A DNA stretch of 64,000 nt from Desulfovibrio fairfieldensis (GTDB lineage: Bacteria; Desulfobacterota; Desulfovibrionia; Desulfovibrionales; Desulfovibrionaceae). The notes beneath the pieces were generated by a model. That model saw nothing but the letters and a program-made list of their open reading frames with translations, did not search any database and was not told the origin of the DNA. Position numbers and translations under genes: made by a program. Below, piece by piece: positions 52,065 to 59,908 of this stretch. Numbering within the stretch: position 1 is the stretch's first letter; every line of letters begins with the position of its first letter. The DNA is taken from positions 2,570,501 through 2,634,500 of the forward strand of contig NZ_CP014229.1 in NCBI RefSeq assembly GCF_001553605.1, given 5' to 3'.

Positions 52065-52289
52065 TCACTCCGCCTCCCGGCCACCGGCGGCCCGCGCCTG
52101 TCGGAATCGGCGGTAAAAGCCCTGCATGAGCCCGCCCATATATTCCAGCTTCTGGTACACGGTCATTTCGCCGTCATAGTCGAAACAGAACTGTTGTTTG
52201 CCCTCCACGGGCCGCCAGGCCGCAAAGGCCTCATCCGTGAGCGCGAAGGCGTATTCCTCCGGCGTCATTCTCGGGCTGAGCAGAAGCAT
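52065..52289 (-). CDS. Small protein of unknown function
   Basis: This 74-residue protein has a strong ribosome binding site (CAGGAGG) before ATG 52289. It contains MTPEEYAFALTDEAFAAW, then QFCFDYDGEMTVYQKLEYMG and a basic C-terminal helix (GFYRRFRQARAAG). It is convergent with cbiF, 51 bases away. The composition is that of a real soluble protein, but I recognise no family. Confidence 0.6.
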   Translation of the reverse strand: MLLLSPRMTPEEYAFALTDEAFAAWRPVEGKQQFCFDYDGEMTVYQKLEYMGGLMQGFYRRFRQARAAGGREAE

Positions 52290-52554
52290 AATCCCTCCTG
52301 AGTATCACACAGAACATCAACGCGCCTTCCACAGACCAGACGGCTGCGGCAGCCGGGGGAGGTTCAGGCAGATTCTGAATCTAGCAGCCGGGCAGGCGGT
52401 CGACAAGCCCGGCCTGCCCGCCGCGGCCCTGTGGAAAAACCTTTCATAAAAAATTCCGGAACTGACCGGAAATACAGTTGAAATCGCCGGTCGAGCAATA
52501 TATACACGCCCGACCCTTCATATTCACCCATTTTGTCAAAAACAGGATCACGTC

Positions 52555-52947
52555 ATGGCATGGTATACCCGTCTGGGCATGGCCCCCCGGATCATTGTTC
52601 CGGTTTCCATTTTGCTGATCGCCGTGCTGGGCACTCTGACCTGGCAGATCCAGACCAGAACGTCCGCCGCCACCCAAGAGATGGCCAGACGCGAACTGGC
52701 CGATCTCGCCACGGCACAGGCCGGTCCCATCTCCACCTTTCTGAGCGCTGCCCTGACGCAGGCCGACACCCTGGCCGGCGGCCTGGGCCAGGCGCTCAAA
52801 AGCGGCATTCCCGTTTCGCGCGAGCTGCTCGTGGCCATGCTGGAAGGGCTGCACTCCGGCAACAGCGCCGCCATCGGCTCGGGAGCGGTATGGGGGGTTT
52901 TCTCCATACAAAAAAAGGAGGGGCCCCCACGGCCCCTCCCATTCTGA
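52555..52947 (+). pseudogene. Chemoreceptor N-terminal fragment (decayed)
   Basis: The 130-residue frame starts like a methyl-accepting chemotaxis protein: a membrane helix (RIIVPVSILLIAVLGTLTWQI) followed by the first part of a periplasmic sensor domain (ISTFLSAALTQADTLAGGL, LLVAMLEGLHSGN, SAAIGSGAVW). After about residue 112 the resemblance ends abruptly and the frame runs through a terminator hairpin of the opposite strand. No HAMP or signalling domain follows. It is best read as the 5' remnant of a deleted receptor gene. Confidence 0.65.
52910..52939 (-). terminator. Intrinsic terminator of the minus-strand small gene
   Basis: On the minus strand GGAGGGGCC/GGCCCCTCC (five-base loop) is followed by seven T (complement of 52910-52916). 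It lies downstream of the gene at 53101-53382 and inside the decayed chemoreceptor frame, marking where the deletion joined. Confidence 0.75.
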
Positions 52948-53100
52948 GTGGAGATATGCTGGAACGCGGATCAGCCGCGTACCCCTTCATGTCACGGAAA
53001 GGTGATGCGTTCCGGTTATGCCGCCTGACGGCGTTCCACGCCGCGCGGCGGCTGTTTTCGCGCCTGTCGCCAAAGGCTTGGGCGCGGGTGGGTCGGCGCG

Positions 53101-53382
53101 TTATTGCGCGGGCGCGTCCGGGCTGGTCTGCACCAGCGCCAGTGCCAGGCGCGCCAGAGAGCTGCCCGGCGCGGCGCGCCCGCCGCGCAGCCGGTTGCGT
53201 ACAAAACCGGCCATATCCAGAGCCAGGGCCGCGTCGTCGGGGACAAAGCGGCTGGCCTTTTTATTGTCTTCTAAAATGGCAAGATAACGCGTGAGCCGGG
53301 CCAGTTCCAGTCTGGCCTCGGGGTCGGCGTCATCCTGCGCGGCCTTCGCCGTTCGGGATGCGTCAGTTATGATTAGCGACAT
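53101..53382 (-). CDS. Small helical protein of unknown function
   Basis: The 93-residue protein begins MSLIITDASRTAKAAQ and is mainly amphipathic helix (LELARLTRYLAILEDNKKA; ALDMAGFVRNRLRGG). No signal peptide or cysteine is present. GGGAGG is correctly spaced from ATG 53382, whereas the ATG six bases earlier is too close to it. An AT-rich stretch at about 53520-53580 upstream is a likely promoter area, and a strong terminator lies downstream. No family is recognised. Confidence 0.65.
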   Translation of the reverse strand: MSLIITDASRTAKAAQDDADPEARLELARLTRYLAILEDNKKASRFVPDDAALALDMAGFVRNRLRGGRAAPGSSLARLALALVQTSPDAPAQ

Positions 53383-53780
53383 GTCCATTCCTCCCTGAAT
53401 GGATCACTGCTTCCCTGCAACGGGGTGGTCTGATCCGCCTCCTTACGTTTGGTGTTGCGTTCTCCCCTTTCCCCACTCAACAGTATTCTTATCGGCCCGC
53501 CGGAAGCGGTCATTAGGGCGGATAAAAAAAATTTATAAAAATTATTTTGACTGAATATTCAAACAAACCGGGCCCTGGCGGCCTATAAAGGCATATGAAA
53601 TTAGACGGTTGCCGGGTGGCCGCGCTTGCCACGTCGTTCATTCGCGTTTAATCTGGCGCAAATCGTTTCGCCGAAAACCGGTTTTCGACTCGCCCGCCGC
53701 CCACGAGGGCGGCGACCGGCATTGCGTCACTTGTTGCAAGTTTGTTCCAAGGGGACGCAACGCCGAACACGTTGAGGCGC
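53383..53780. other. Spacer with AT-rich promoter-like stretch
   Basis: No gene is seen. The segment 53515-53570 is very AT-rich (TAAAAAAAATTTATAAAAAT) and probably contains the promoter of the small minus-strand gene. The remainder leads into repeat family B. Confidence 0.4.
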
Positions 53781-54014
53781 GCCGCGAAGACCGACCCGAC
53801 GGGCGGCCCGTAGGGCCGTGCCTGTAGCCCAAAGGGCGCACAGGCATCGAGAGCAACGCGGCGTGGATTCCGGCAAAGCGACCGAAGGCAGCCCGATGGG
53901 CAGTCCCCGTTGGCGACAACGGAGCCATACGGGGATCGCCAGCAGCGATAACCGCGGTTTTTGCCGGAATGACCCCTCTGAAACCCGTAGCGTTTCAGAG
54001 GTAAACCGCTCTAA
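53781..54014 (+). repeat. Repeat family B, copy 2
   Basis: CCGCGAAGACCGACCCGACG, GGCCGTGCCTGTAGCCCAAA and GGCATCGAGAGCAACGCGGC match 29154 onward, and GCAGCGATAACCGCGG matches its right part. This copy holds about 27 additional bases around 53870-53905. A CTCTGAAACC/GGTTTCAGAG-like stem closes it near 53974-54001 and ACCGCTCT follows. The bases 54015-54179 up to nfnA contain CAGCAAAAA/TTTTTGCTG and no gene. Confidence 0.7.
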
Positions 54015-54179
54015 TGAGATGCCACGCCTCACCTGTCGGTTCGGCGTGAAGATCACACAGCAAAAAACGCGGTTTTTGCTGTGCTTACGCCGCCTGCGGC
54101 GGCGCGCAACCCCTTGCGGGTTTGCGACATGTGTCGCTTGACGCGACACTAAGAGCCCAATCGCAGCACAGGAGAGCAT

Positions 54180-55022
54180 ATGCCGACCCCCATTCTGCAC
54201 AAGGAAAGCCTGATCCCGGGCAAAACCAGCAAACTGGTCCTGCACGCGCCGCACATCGCCCAAAAAGCGCATCCGGGACATTTCGTCATGTTGCGCATGA
54301 GCCCCACGGGCGAGCGCATCCCCCTGACCATCGCCGATACGGATGCGGCCAACGGCACCATCACCATCGTCTATCTGGTCCTGGGCAAAAGCACGGCCCT
54401 GCTGGAAACCCTCAAGGAAGGCGACGCCATTCCGGACGTCTGCGGTCCGCTGGGCCATCCCACGCACATTGAAAAACGCGGCACCGTGATCTGCGTGGGC
54501 GGCGGCACGGGCATCGCGGCCATGCACCACATCGCCAAGGGCCACTCCCGCGCGGGCAACCGGGTGGTGGGCATCATCGGCGCGCGCGGCAAGGACCTGC
54601 TGCTCTTTGAAAAAGAGCTCTCCTCCTTTGCCGACGAACTGCTGATCTCCACCGACGACGGCAGCTACGGCCACAAGGGCCTGGTCACGGATCTGCTGCG
54701 GGACCGCCTGGAAAAGGACAAGACCGTCTTTGAGGTGGTGGCCGTGGGCCCGGTGCCCATGATGGCCGCCGTAGCCGACACTACCCGCCCCTTCGGCGTG
54801 AAGACCACGGTCAGCCTCAATCCCATCATGGTGGACGGCATCGGCATGTGCGGCGCCTGTCGCGTAAGCGTGGGCGGCAAAACAAAATTCGCCTGTGTGG
54901 ACGGGCCGGAATTCGACGGGCATGAAGTGGACTTCCCCGAACTGCGCCGCCGCCTTTCCGCCTACCGCGACCAGGAAAGAATCTCCTTCGACTCTTACAA
55001 CGGGTGCGCTCATGGAAACTAA
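54180..55022 (+). CDS. nfnA: NfnA: ferredoxin-NADP oxidoreductase subunit (FAD, [2Fe-2S])
   Basis: The 280-residue small subunit of the NADH-dependent reduced ferredoxin:NADP+ oxidoreductase belongs to the dihydroorotate dehydrogenase electron-transfer/sulfide dehydrogenase family. The FAD-binding barrel (residues 1-95) includes PGHFVMLRM and RIPLTIADTD. The NAD-binding part starts VICVGGGTGIAAM near 102. The C-terminal Cys cluster MCGACRVSVGG plus FACVDGPEF binds [2Fe-2S]. With NfnB it couples NADH, ferredoxin and NADP pools by electron bifurcation. Its stop overlaps the nfnB start by 11 bases. Confidence 0.93.
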   Translation: MPTPILHKESLIPGKTSKLVLHAPHIAQKAHPGHFVMLRMSPTGERIPLTIADTDAANGTITIVYLVLGKSTALLETLKEGDAIPDVCGPLGHPTHIEKRGTVICVGGGTGIAAMHHIAKGHSRAGNRVVGIIGARGKDLLLFEKELSSFADELLISTDDGSYGHKGLVTDLLRDRLEKDKTVFEVVAVGPVPMMAAVADTTRPFGVKTTVSLNPIMVDGIGMCGACRVSVGGKTKFACVDGPEFDGHEVDFPELRRRLSAYRDQERISFDSYNGCAHGN

Positions 55023-56430
55023 GAAAGCCAAAAAACCGCTGGCCCCCAGGGTGGAGATGCCCTGTCAGCCCGCCGAAGTGCGGCGCTCCAATTTTAAGGA
55101 AGTGGCCCTGGGCTACACCAGGGAAATGGCCATGGAGGAAGCCTCACGCTGCCTTCAGTGCAAAAAGCCGCTCTGCGTTTCGGGCTGTCCCGTGGAAGTG
55201 CCCATTCGCGACTTCATCGGCGAGGTGGCGCGCGGCAACATGGACGCGGCCTACCGGATCATCAAATCCACCAACAGCCTGCCCGCGGTCTGCGGCCGCG
55301 TCTGTCCGCAGGAAAACCAGTGCGAGGGCAAGTGCATCCTGAAGGCCAAAGGCCAGCCCATCGCCATCGGGCGGCTGGAACGCTTTGTGGCCGACACCTA
55401 CATCGCCACCACGGCCTGTGAGCAGGTCACGGGCACCAATGCCTGCGCCGTGCCCCAGTGCGGCAAAAAAGTGGCCTGCATCGGTTCCGGCCCCTCTTCC
55501 CTGACCTGCGCGGGCGTCTGCGCGGCAGCGGGCATCAAGGTGGACGTTTTCGAAGCCCTGCACGAGCCGGGCGGCGTGCTGATTTACGGCATCCCGGCCT
55601 TCCGCCTGCCCAAGAATGTGGTGGCTACGGAAATCAACGGGCTGAGCCAGGCGGGCGTGGATTTTCACATGAACTATGTGGGCGGCCGCACCCTGGACGT
55701 GGCCGAACTGCGCAAGGAATACGACGCCGTGTTCATCGGCGTGGGCGCGGGCCTGCCGGTCTTTCTGGGCGTGCCCGGCGAAAACCTGGTGGGCGTATTC
55801 TCGGCCAACGAATACCTCACCCGCGTGAACCTGGGCCGGGCCTACGATTTCCCCAAGCAGGACACCCCGGCCTTCCCCGGTAAAAACGTGACCGTTTTCG
55901 GCGCGGGCAACGTGGCCATGGACGCGGCCCGCACAGCCCTGCGCATGGGCGCGGAAAACGTCTACATCGTCTATCGCCGCACCAAGGCGGAAATGCCCGC
56001 CCGCCGCGAGGAAATCGAACACGCCGAGGAAGAGGGCGTGCAGTTCGCCATGCTGGCCTCTCCCCTGCGCTTCAACGGCGACGCCGAAATGCGCCTGCAA
56101 TCCGTGACCCTGCAAAAGATGGAGCTGGGCGAACCCGACGCCTCTGGACGCCGCCGTCCTGTGCCCGTGGAAGGCGAAGTCTACGATCTGCCCACGGATC
56201 TGGCTATCGTGGCTCTGGGTACCCGTTCCAATCCCATTCTTCTGGACGCCACGCCCGACCTGGAGCAGAACAAGTGGGGCTACATCCAGACCAATGAGGA
56301 AACCGGCGAAACCTCCATTCCCAATGTCTTTGCCGGCGGCGACATCGTCACCGGCGCGGCCACGGTCATTCTGGCCATGGGCGCGGGGCGGCGGGCAGGG
56401 CAGGAAATCGTCAAGAGACTGCTTGCCTGA
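55012..56430 (+). CDS. nfnB: NfnB: NADPH-binding glutamate-synthase-small-subunit-like protein
   Basis: The 472-residue large subunit resembles GltA/GltD. The N-terminal cysteines in CLQCKKPLCVSGCPVEVP and CGRVCPQENQCEGKC hold two [4Fe-4S] clusters. The FAD site is VACIGSGPSSLTCAGVCAAAG (broken here only for length: residues about 157-177), the NADPH site VTVFGAGNVAMDAARTAL, and NVFAGGDIVTGAATVILAMG closes the flavin fold. Homologues annotated as glutamate synthase subunits usually lie beside a GltB; here the partner is NfnA, favouring the bifurcating transhydrogenase. ATG 55012 matches the family start. Confidence 0.93.
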   Translation: METKKAKKPLAPRVEMPCQPAEVRRSNFKEVALGYTREMAMEEASRCLQCKKPLCVSGCPVEVPIRDFIGEVARGNMDAAYRIIKSTNSLPAVCGRVCPQENQCEGKCILKAKGQPIAIGRLERFVADTYIATTACEQVTGTNACAVPQCGKKVACIGSGPSSLTCAGVCAAAGIKVDVFEALHEPGGVLIYGIPAFRLPKNVVATEINGLSQAGVDFHMNYVGGRTLDVAELRKEYDAVFIGVGAGLPVFLGVPGENLVGVFSANEYLTRVNLGRAYDFPKQDTPAFPGKNVTVFGAGNVAMDAARTALRMGAENVYIVYRRTKAEMPARREEIEHAEEEGVQFAMLASPLRFNGDAEMRLQSVTLQKMELGEPDASGRRRPVPVEGEVYDLPTDLAIVALGTRSNPILLDATPDLEQNKWGYIQTNEETGETSIPNVFAGGDIVTGAATVILAMGAGRRAGQEIVKRLLA

Positions 56431-56551
56431 CGCCATGTTCTTTTGCCCGCTGGCTGTGTTAGGCCGCGCGGCCCGGCTTAGTTACGCAGACGACTACGCG
56501 CCCGCGCCGGGCCGCTTGCCTGCCTTGCCAGCGGACAAAATTCCTATGGCG

Positions 56552-56584
56552 TTATGGGAGAGGAGCTTGCCTCCTCTCCCATAA
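56552..56584 (+). terminator. Intrinsic terminator after nfnB
   Basis: TTATGGGAGAGGAG pairs perfectly with CTCCTCTCCCATAA across a five-base loop, followed by ATTTTTATCTTTTT. It cleanly separates nfnAB from the histidinol-phosphatase gene. Confidence 0.85.
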
Positions 56585-56629
56585 ATTTTTATCTTTTTCC
56601 TGCGAGCCGCGCACCTGGGACAGCCGAAC

Positions 56630-57466
56630 ATGATAACAGTCGATCTGCACACCCACACCAAATACTCGCACGGGGCGAACTCGCCCGCCGAGATGTACGC
56701 TTCGGCCCTGGACAAGGGACTGACCCTGCTGGGCTTTTCCGAGCACTCGCCCCGCCCGCTGGGTTTCGACTACCTGCACGAGTACCGCGAGCAGCTCACC
56801 CGCCATCTGCCGGACTACGCGCGCGAGGTGCTCGCGCTCAAGGCCGTGCCGCGCGAGGGGGGCCATGGCCCCTGCCGCGTGTTGTTCGGCATGGAAATGG
56901 ACTGGCTGGACGGGCAGGAAGACTACACCCGCGCCGCGTGCACGGCCTATGACTTCGACTATCTACTGGGCAGCGTGCACTTTCTCGGGCGCTGGGGCTT
57001 TGACGACGGCGCGGAGCCCTGGAAAAACGCCTCCCAGGAAGAATGCGAAAGCCGCTATACAGCCTATTTCACGGCCTGGGAAGCCATGATCCGCTCGGGC
57101 CTGTTCAATATCGCGGCCCACCCGGACCTGATCAAAATTTTCTCCGTGGAGCAATTCCACATCTGGCTCGCCAAAGCGGAGAGCGCGGCGCAAATCCGCC
57201 GCTGCCTCACGGCCCTGCGCGACGCGGGCATGGCCATGGAAATCTCCTCGGCCGGGCTGCGCAAGGCCTGTCGCGAAATCTATCCGGCCCCGCCCATCAT
57301 GGCCCTGGCCGCCGAGCTGGGCCTGCCCGTCAGCTTCGCCTCGGACGCCCACGGCGTGGACGACGTGGCCCACGGCTTCGCTCGGCTGGGCTCCTACGCC
57401 AAAGCGTTCGGCTTCAGGGAACATGTGTTTTTCGACAAGGGCCGCATGACGACCCTCCCCCTGTAA
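56630..57466 (+). CDS. hisK: Histidinol-phosphatase, PHP type
   Basis: The 278-residue metal-dependent phosphatase of the PHP family opens with VDLHTHTKYSHG and FSEHSPRP. The metal-site residues continue in LFGMEMDWLDG, LLGSVHFLGRWGFDDG (family SVH), IAAHPDLIKIF and ASDAHGVDDVAHG. It removes phosphate from histidinol phosphate in histidine synthesis. Length is typical of HisK/HisJ. No other his gene is adjacent. The stop is 16 bases before the double ABC ATPase gene, so the two may share a transcript. Confidence 0.92.
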   Translation: MITVDLHTHTKYSHGANSPAEMYASALDKGLTLLGFSEHSPRPLGFDYLHEYREQLTRHLPDYAREVLALKAVPREGGHGPCRVLFGMEMDWLDGQEDYTRAACTAYDFDYLLGSVHFLGRWGFDDGAEPWKNASQEECESRYTAYFTAWEAMIRSGLFNIAAHPDLIKIFSVEQFHIWLAKAESAAQIRRCLTALRDAGMAMEISSAGLRKACREIYPAPPIMALAAELGLPVSFASDAHGVDDVAHGFARLGSYAKAFGFREHVFFDKGRMTTLPL

Positions 57467-57482
57467 AACGGAGACCGCCCGC

Positions 57483-59024
57483 ATGTCTCCGTTTCGCTTT
57501 CCGGCCGCGCCGCCCGCCTCTTGCGCCGCCCCCCTGGTCACGGTGGACGGCGTCAGCCTGTTTCTGCCCGGCGATCCCCGCCAGGAAATGGTACTGCACC
57601 ATATCGACTGGCGAGTGGAACGCGGGCGGCACTGTGCCCTGCTGGGCCCCAACGGCTCGGGCAAATCCACCTTGCTGCGCCTGCTGCGCGGCGAACTCTG
57701 GCCCGCAAGCGGCCATATTTACTGGCATACGGAGGAGAGCGCGGAGGAATCTCCCCTGGCCGGACGCTCCATGACCGCCCTGGTCTCCCCGGCCCAGCAG
57801 GAAAGCTACCAGCGTCAGGCCTGGGACATCACGGGCCGCGACCTGCTGCTCACCGGCCTGGAGGACACCCCCCTGCTCTACAGTTGTTCCGGCATGCCCA
57901 GGGGTGACGGGCAGGCCGCCGCCGTGGAGGCCCTGGCCGCGCGCCTGAAGGCCCTGGGCCTGCTGGCCCGCAGCCTGCCCACTCTTTCGCAGGGCCAGTT
58001 GCGCCTGCTGCTTCTGGGCCGGGCCCTGTTGCGCGCGCCCGCCCTCCTGCTGCTGGACGAATGTGCCGACGGCCTGGATACGGCCCACAAAAAAATCTTT
58101 TTCGACGTGCTGGAGGAATACGCCGGGCGCTGTACCGTGATTCTGACCGCGCACCGGCCCGAAGAAATTCCGGACTGGTGCCGCGAGCGCCGCTACGTCA
58201 GCAAGGGACGTCTGCCGGACGCCCCGCCCGCCGTTTTTGCCGCCCCGGCCGCGCGGCGCGGGGAAAGCCGCCCGGCGTACAGCGCCACGGGCCGCATCCT
58301 GCTGGCTCTGGAAAACGTGTCGGTTTACATTGACCGCCACAAGGTACTGCACGACGTCACCTGGAGCCTGCACGAGGGCGAGCACTGGCAGATCACCGGA
58401 GCCAACGGCTCGGGCAAGTCCACCCTGCTGCGCCTGCTGGCCGGGGACGAGTTCGTGGCCGCCGGAGGCATTATCAGCCGCTGGCTGCCGGGCCAGGGCG
58501 GCCATGTGGAAATGCTGGCCGATGTGCGCAAGGGCGTGCGTCTGGTGTCGGATCTTTCCCAGGCTCTCTACGGCTTCACGCTCAGCGGGCTGGAACTGGT
58601 CTGCTCCGGCTTTGACAACAGCATCGGCGTATACCGGGAATTTACGGAAGAGGAGCGGGACGAGGCCTTGCGCGTGATGGCCGGGCTTTTTCCGGAGGGA
58701 GACGCGGCCCGCGTGGCGGAAAAATCCATCCGCCAGCTCTCCAGCGGCCAGTTGCGCCGCCTGTTCCTGGCCAGGGCCCTGGTGGGCCGCCCGGATATTT
58801 TGCTGCTGGACGAGCCCTGTTCCGGCCTGGACGCGGAAAGCCGCGCCCGCTACCTGGCCCTGCTGGACCGGCTGGCCGGACAGCCGGAAGAGAGGGAGCA
58901 GGACGGACGGGATATCCCTGGGGGCGTGCATCTGGTTTTCGTCTCCCACCACGGAGAGGACGCCCCGCTCTGCGTCAACCGCGAGGCGCGCATGGAAAGA
59001 GGGCGGTTGGTCGTGCGGCGCTGA
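57483..59024 (+). CDS. Double ABC ATPase (ModF-like)
   Basis: The 513-residue protein carries two complete nucleotide-binding domains and no membrane segment. Domain 1 has GPNGSGKST near residue 57, a degenerate signature TLSQGQLRLLLLGRAL and Walker B LLLLDECADGLD. Domain 2 has GANGSGKST near 314, IRQLSSGQLRRLFLARAL and ILLLDEPCSGLD. The layout resembles ModF/PhrA-type proteins, whose role in molybdate metabolism is unclear, and differs from translation-type ABCF proteins in lacking their linker. No permease or molybdate gene is close. A hairpin terminator follows. Confidence 0.85.
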   Translation: MSPFRFPAAPPASCAAPLVTVDGVSLFLPGDPRQEMVLHHIDWRVERGRHCALLGPNGSGKSTLLRLLRGELWPASGHIYWHTEESAEESPLAGRSMTALVSPAQQESYQRQAWDITGRDLLLTGLEDTPLLYSCSGMPRGDGQAAAVEALAARLKALGLLARSLPTLSQGQLRLLLLGRALLRAPALLLLDECADGLDTAHKKIFFDVLEEYAGRCTVILTAHRPEEIPDWCRERRYVSKGRLPDAPPAVFAAPAARRGESRPAYSATGRILLALENVSVYIDRHKVLHDVTWSLHEGEHWQITGANGSGKSTLLRLLAGDEFVAAGGIISRWLPGQGGHVEMLADVRKGVRLVSDLSQALYGFTLSGLELVCSGFDNSIGVYREFTEEERDEALRVMAGLFPEGDAARVAEKSIRQLSSGQLRRLFLARALVGRPDILLLDEPCSGLDAESRARYLALLDRLAGQPEEREQDGRDIPGGVHLVFVSHHGEDAPLCVNREARMERGRLVVRR

Positions 59025-59064
59025 ATGCCCGGACATTCCCGGCAAGGGTTTTGCAGACAACAGA

Positions 59065-59092
59065 CGCCCGCGAAAACGGACTTTCGCGGGCG
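59065..59092 (+). terminator. Hairpin terminator between ABC ATPase and DedA genes
   Basis: CGCCCGCGAAA pairs with TTTCGCGGGCG across a short loop; it lies between the convergent ABC ATPase and DedA genes. A T-rich tail is not pronounced on either side. Confidence 0.6.
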
Positions 59093-59143
59093 CCCGGCAT
59101 TAAAAATTTCTTATTTCAGATCGAAGAACAAAAAACGAGGCGC

Positions 59144-59809
59144 TCAGCGCGCGTCAGGGCCGCCGTCCTTCTTTTTCCGCCCCCACTTGGCCCGGATCAC
59201 TTCAACAGCCACGGGCAATACGGAAATGACGATAATAGCATAGACGATGATGCCGAAATTCTCGCGCACCCAGGTGAGGTTGCCCAGGAAATAACCGGCG
59301 GACACAAGCCCGCCCACCCAGAGAATGCAGCCGGTAATATTGTAGAAAAAGAAGGTGGTGGGGTGCATCAGGGCGATGCCCGCCACAAAGGGCGCAAATG
59401 TGCGCACAATGGGCACAAAACGCGCCAGCACAATGGCTTTGCCGCCGTGCCGCTCATAAAACTGATGGGCCTTGAGCAAATGCTCTTTCTTGATCAGCCG
59501 GTTTTCGCGGGAAAAAATGGCCGGTCCCACATGCCGTCCGATGCAGTAGTTCACGGCGTCGCCCAAAATACCGGCGGCCAGCAGTACCAGCATGATCTCG
59601 CCGTAGCCCATGAGCCCCGCGCCCGCCACCACGCCGGAAGCAAACAGCAGGGAATCGCCCGGCAGAAAAGGCGTGACCACCAGGCCGGTTTCACAAAAGA
59701 CGATGACGAAAAGAATTGCATAGACCCAGAGCCCGTACTGCTCCACCAGCTCAAACAGATGCACGTCAATGTGCAGCACAAAATCCAGAAAATAACTGAC
59801 CATTTCCAT
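59144..59809 (-). CDS. DedA/SNARE-associated family membrane protein
   Basis: The 221-residue inner-membrane protein has the DedA core: ETGLVVTPFLPGDSLLFASG near residue 40, the amphipathic VNYCIGRHVGPAI segment, and the RFVPIVRTFAPFVAGIALM motif near 128-146 with conserved Arg. FFFYNITGCILWVGGLVSAGYFLG follows. DedA proteins are proposed lipid flippases/scramblases that support undecaprenyl phosphate or phosphatidylethanolamine recycling and membrane-potential tolerance. GGAGATCATC precedes ATG 59809. It is monocistronic and divergent from the hydrolase-like gene. Confidence 0.92.
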   Translation of the reverse strand: MEMVSYFLDFVLHIDVHLFELVEQYGLWVYAILFVIVFCETGLVVTPFLPGDSLLFASGVVAGAGLMGYGEIMLVLLAAGILGDAVNYCIGRHVGPAIFSRENRLIKKEHLLKAHQFYERHGGKAIVLARFVPIVRTFAPFVAGIALMHPTTFFFYNITGCILWVGGLVSAGYFLGNLTWVRENFGIIVYAIIVISVLPVAVEVIRAKWGRKKKDGGPDAR

Positions 59810-59908
59810 CCGGGATGATCTCCTTGCCTGCCGGTTTCGCGGCGGGCACTCCGCCCCGCTCCGGCCCCACTCTTGTACCGCAAGCCGGCTTGTGGCACAA
59901 CAACGCCT

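Noticed and set aside
59889-59905. Second sigma-54 site (TGGCAC...) upstream of the hydrolase-like gene
   Set aside because: The downstream dinucleotide at the required spacing is CC, not GC.
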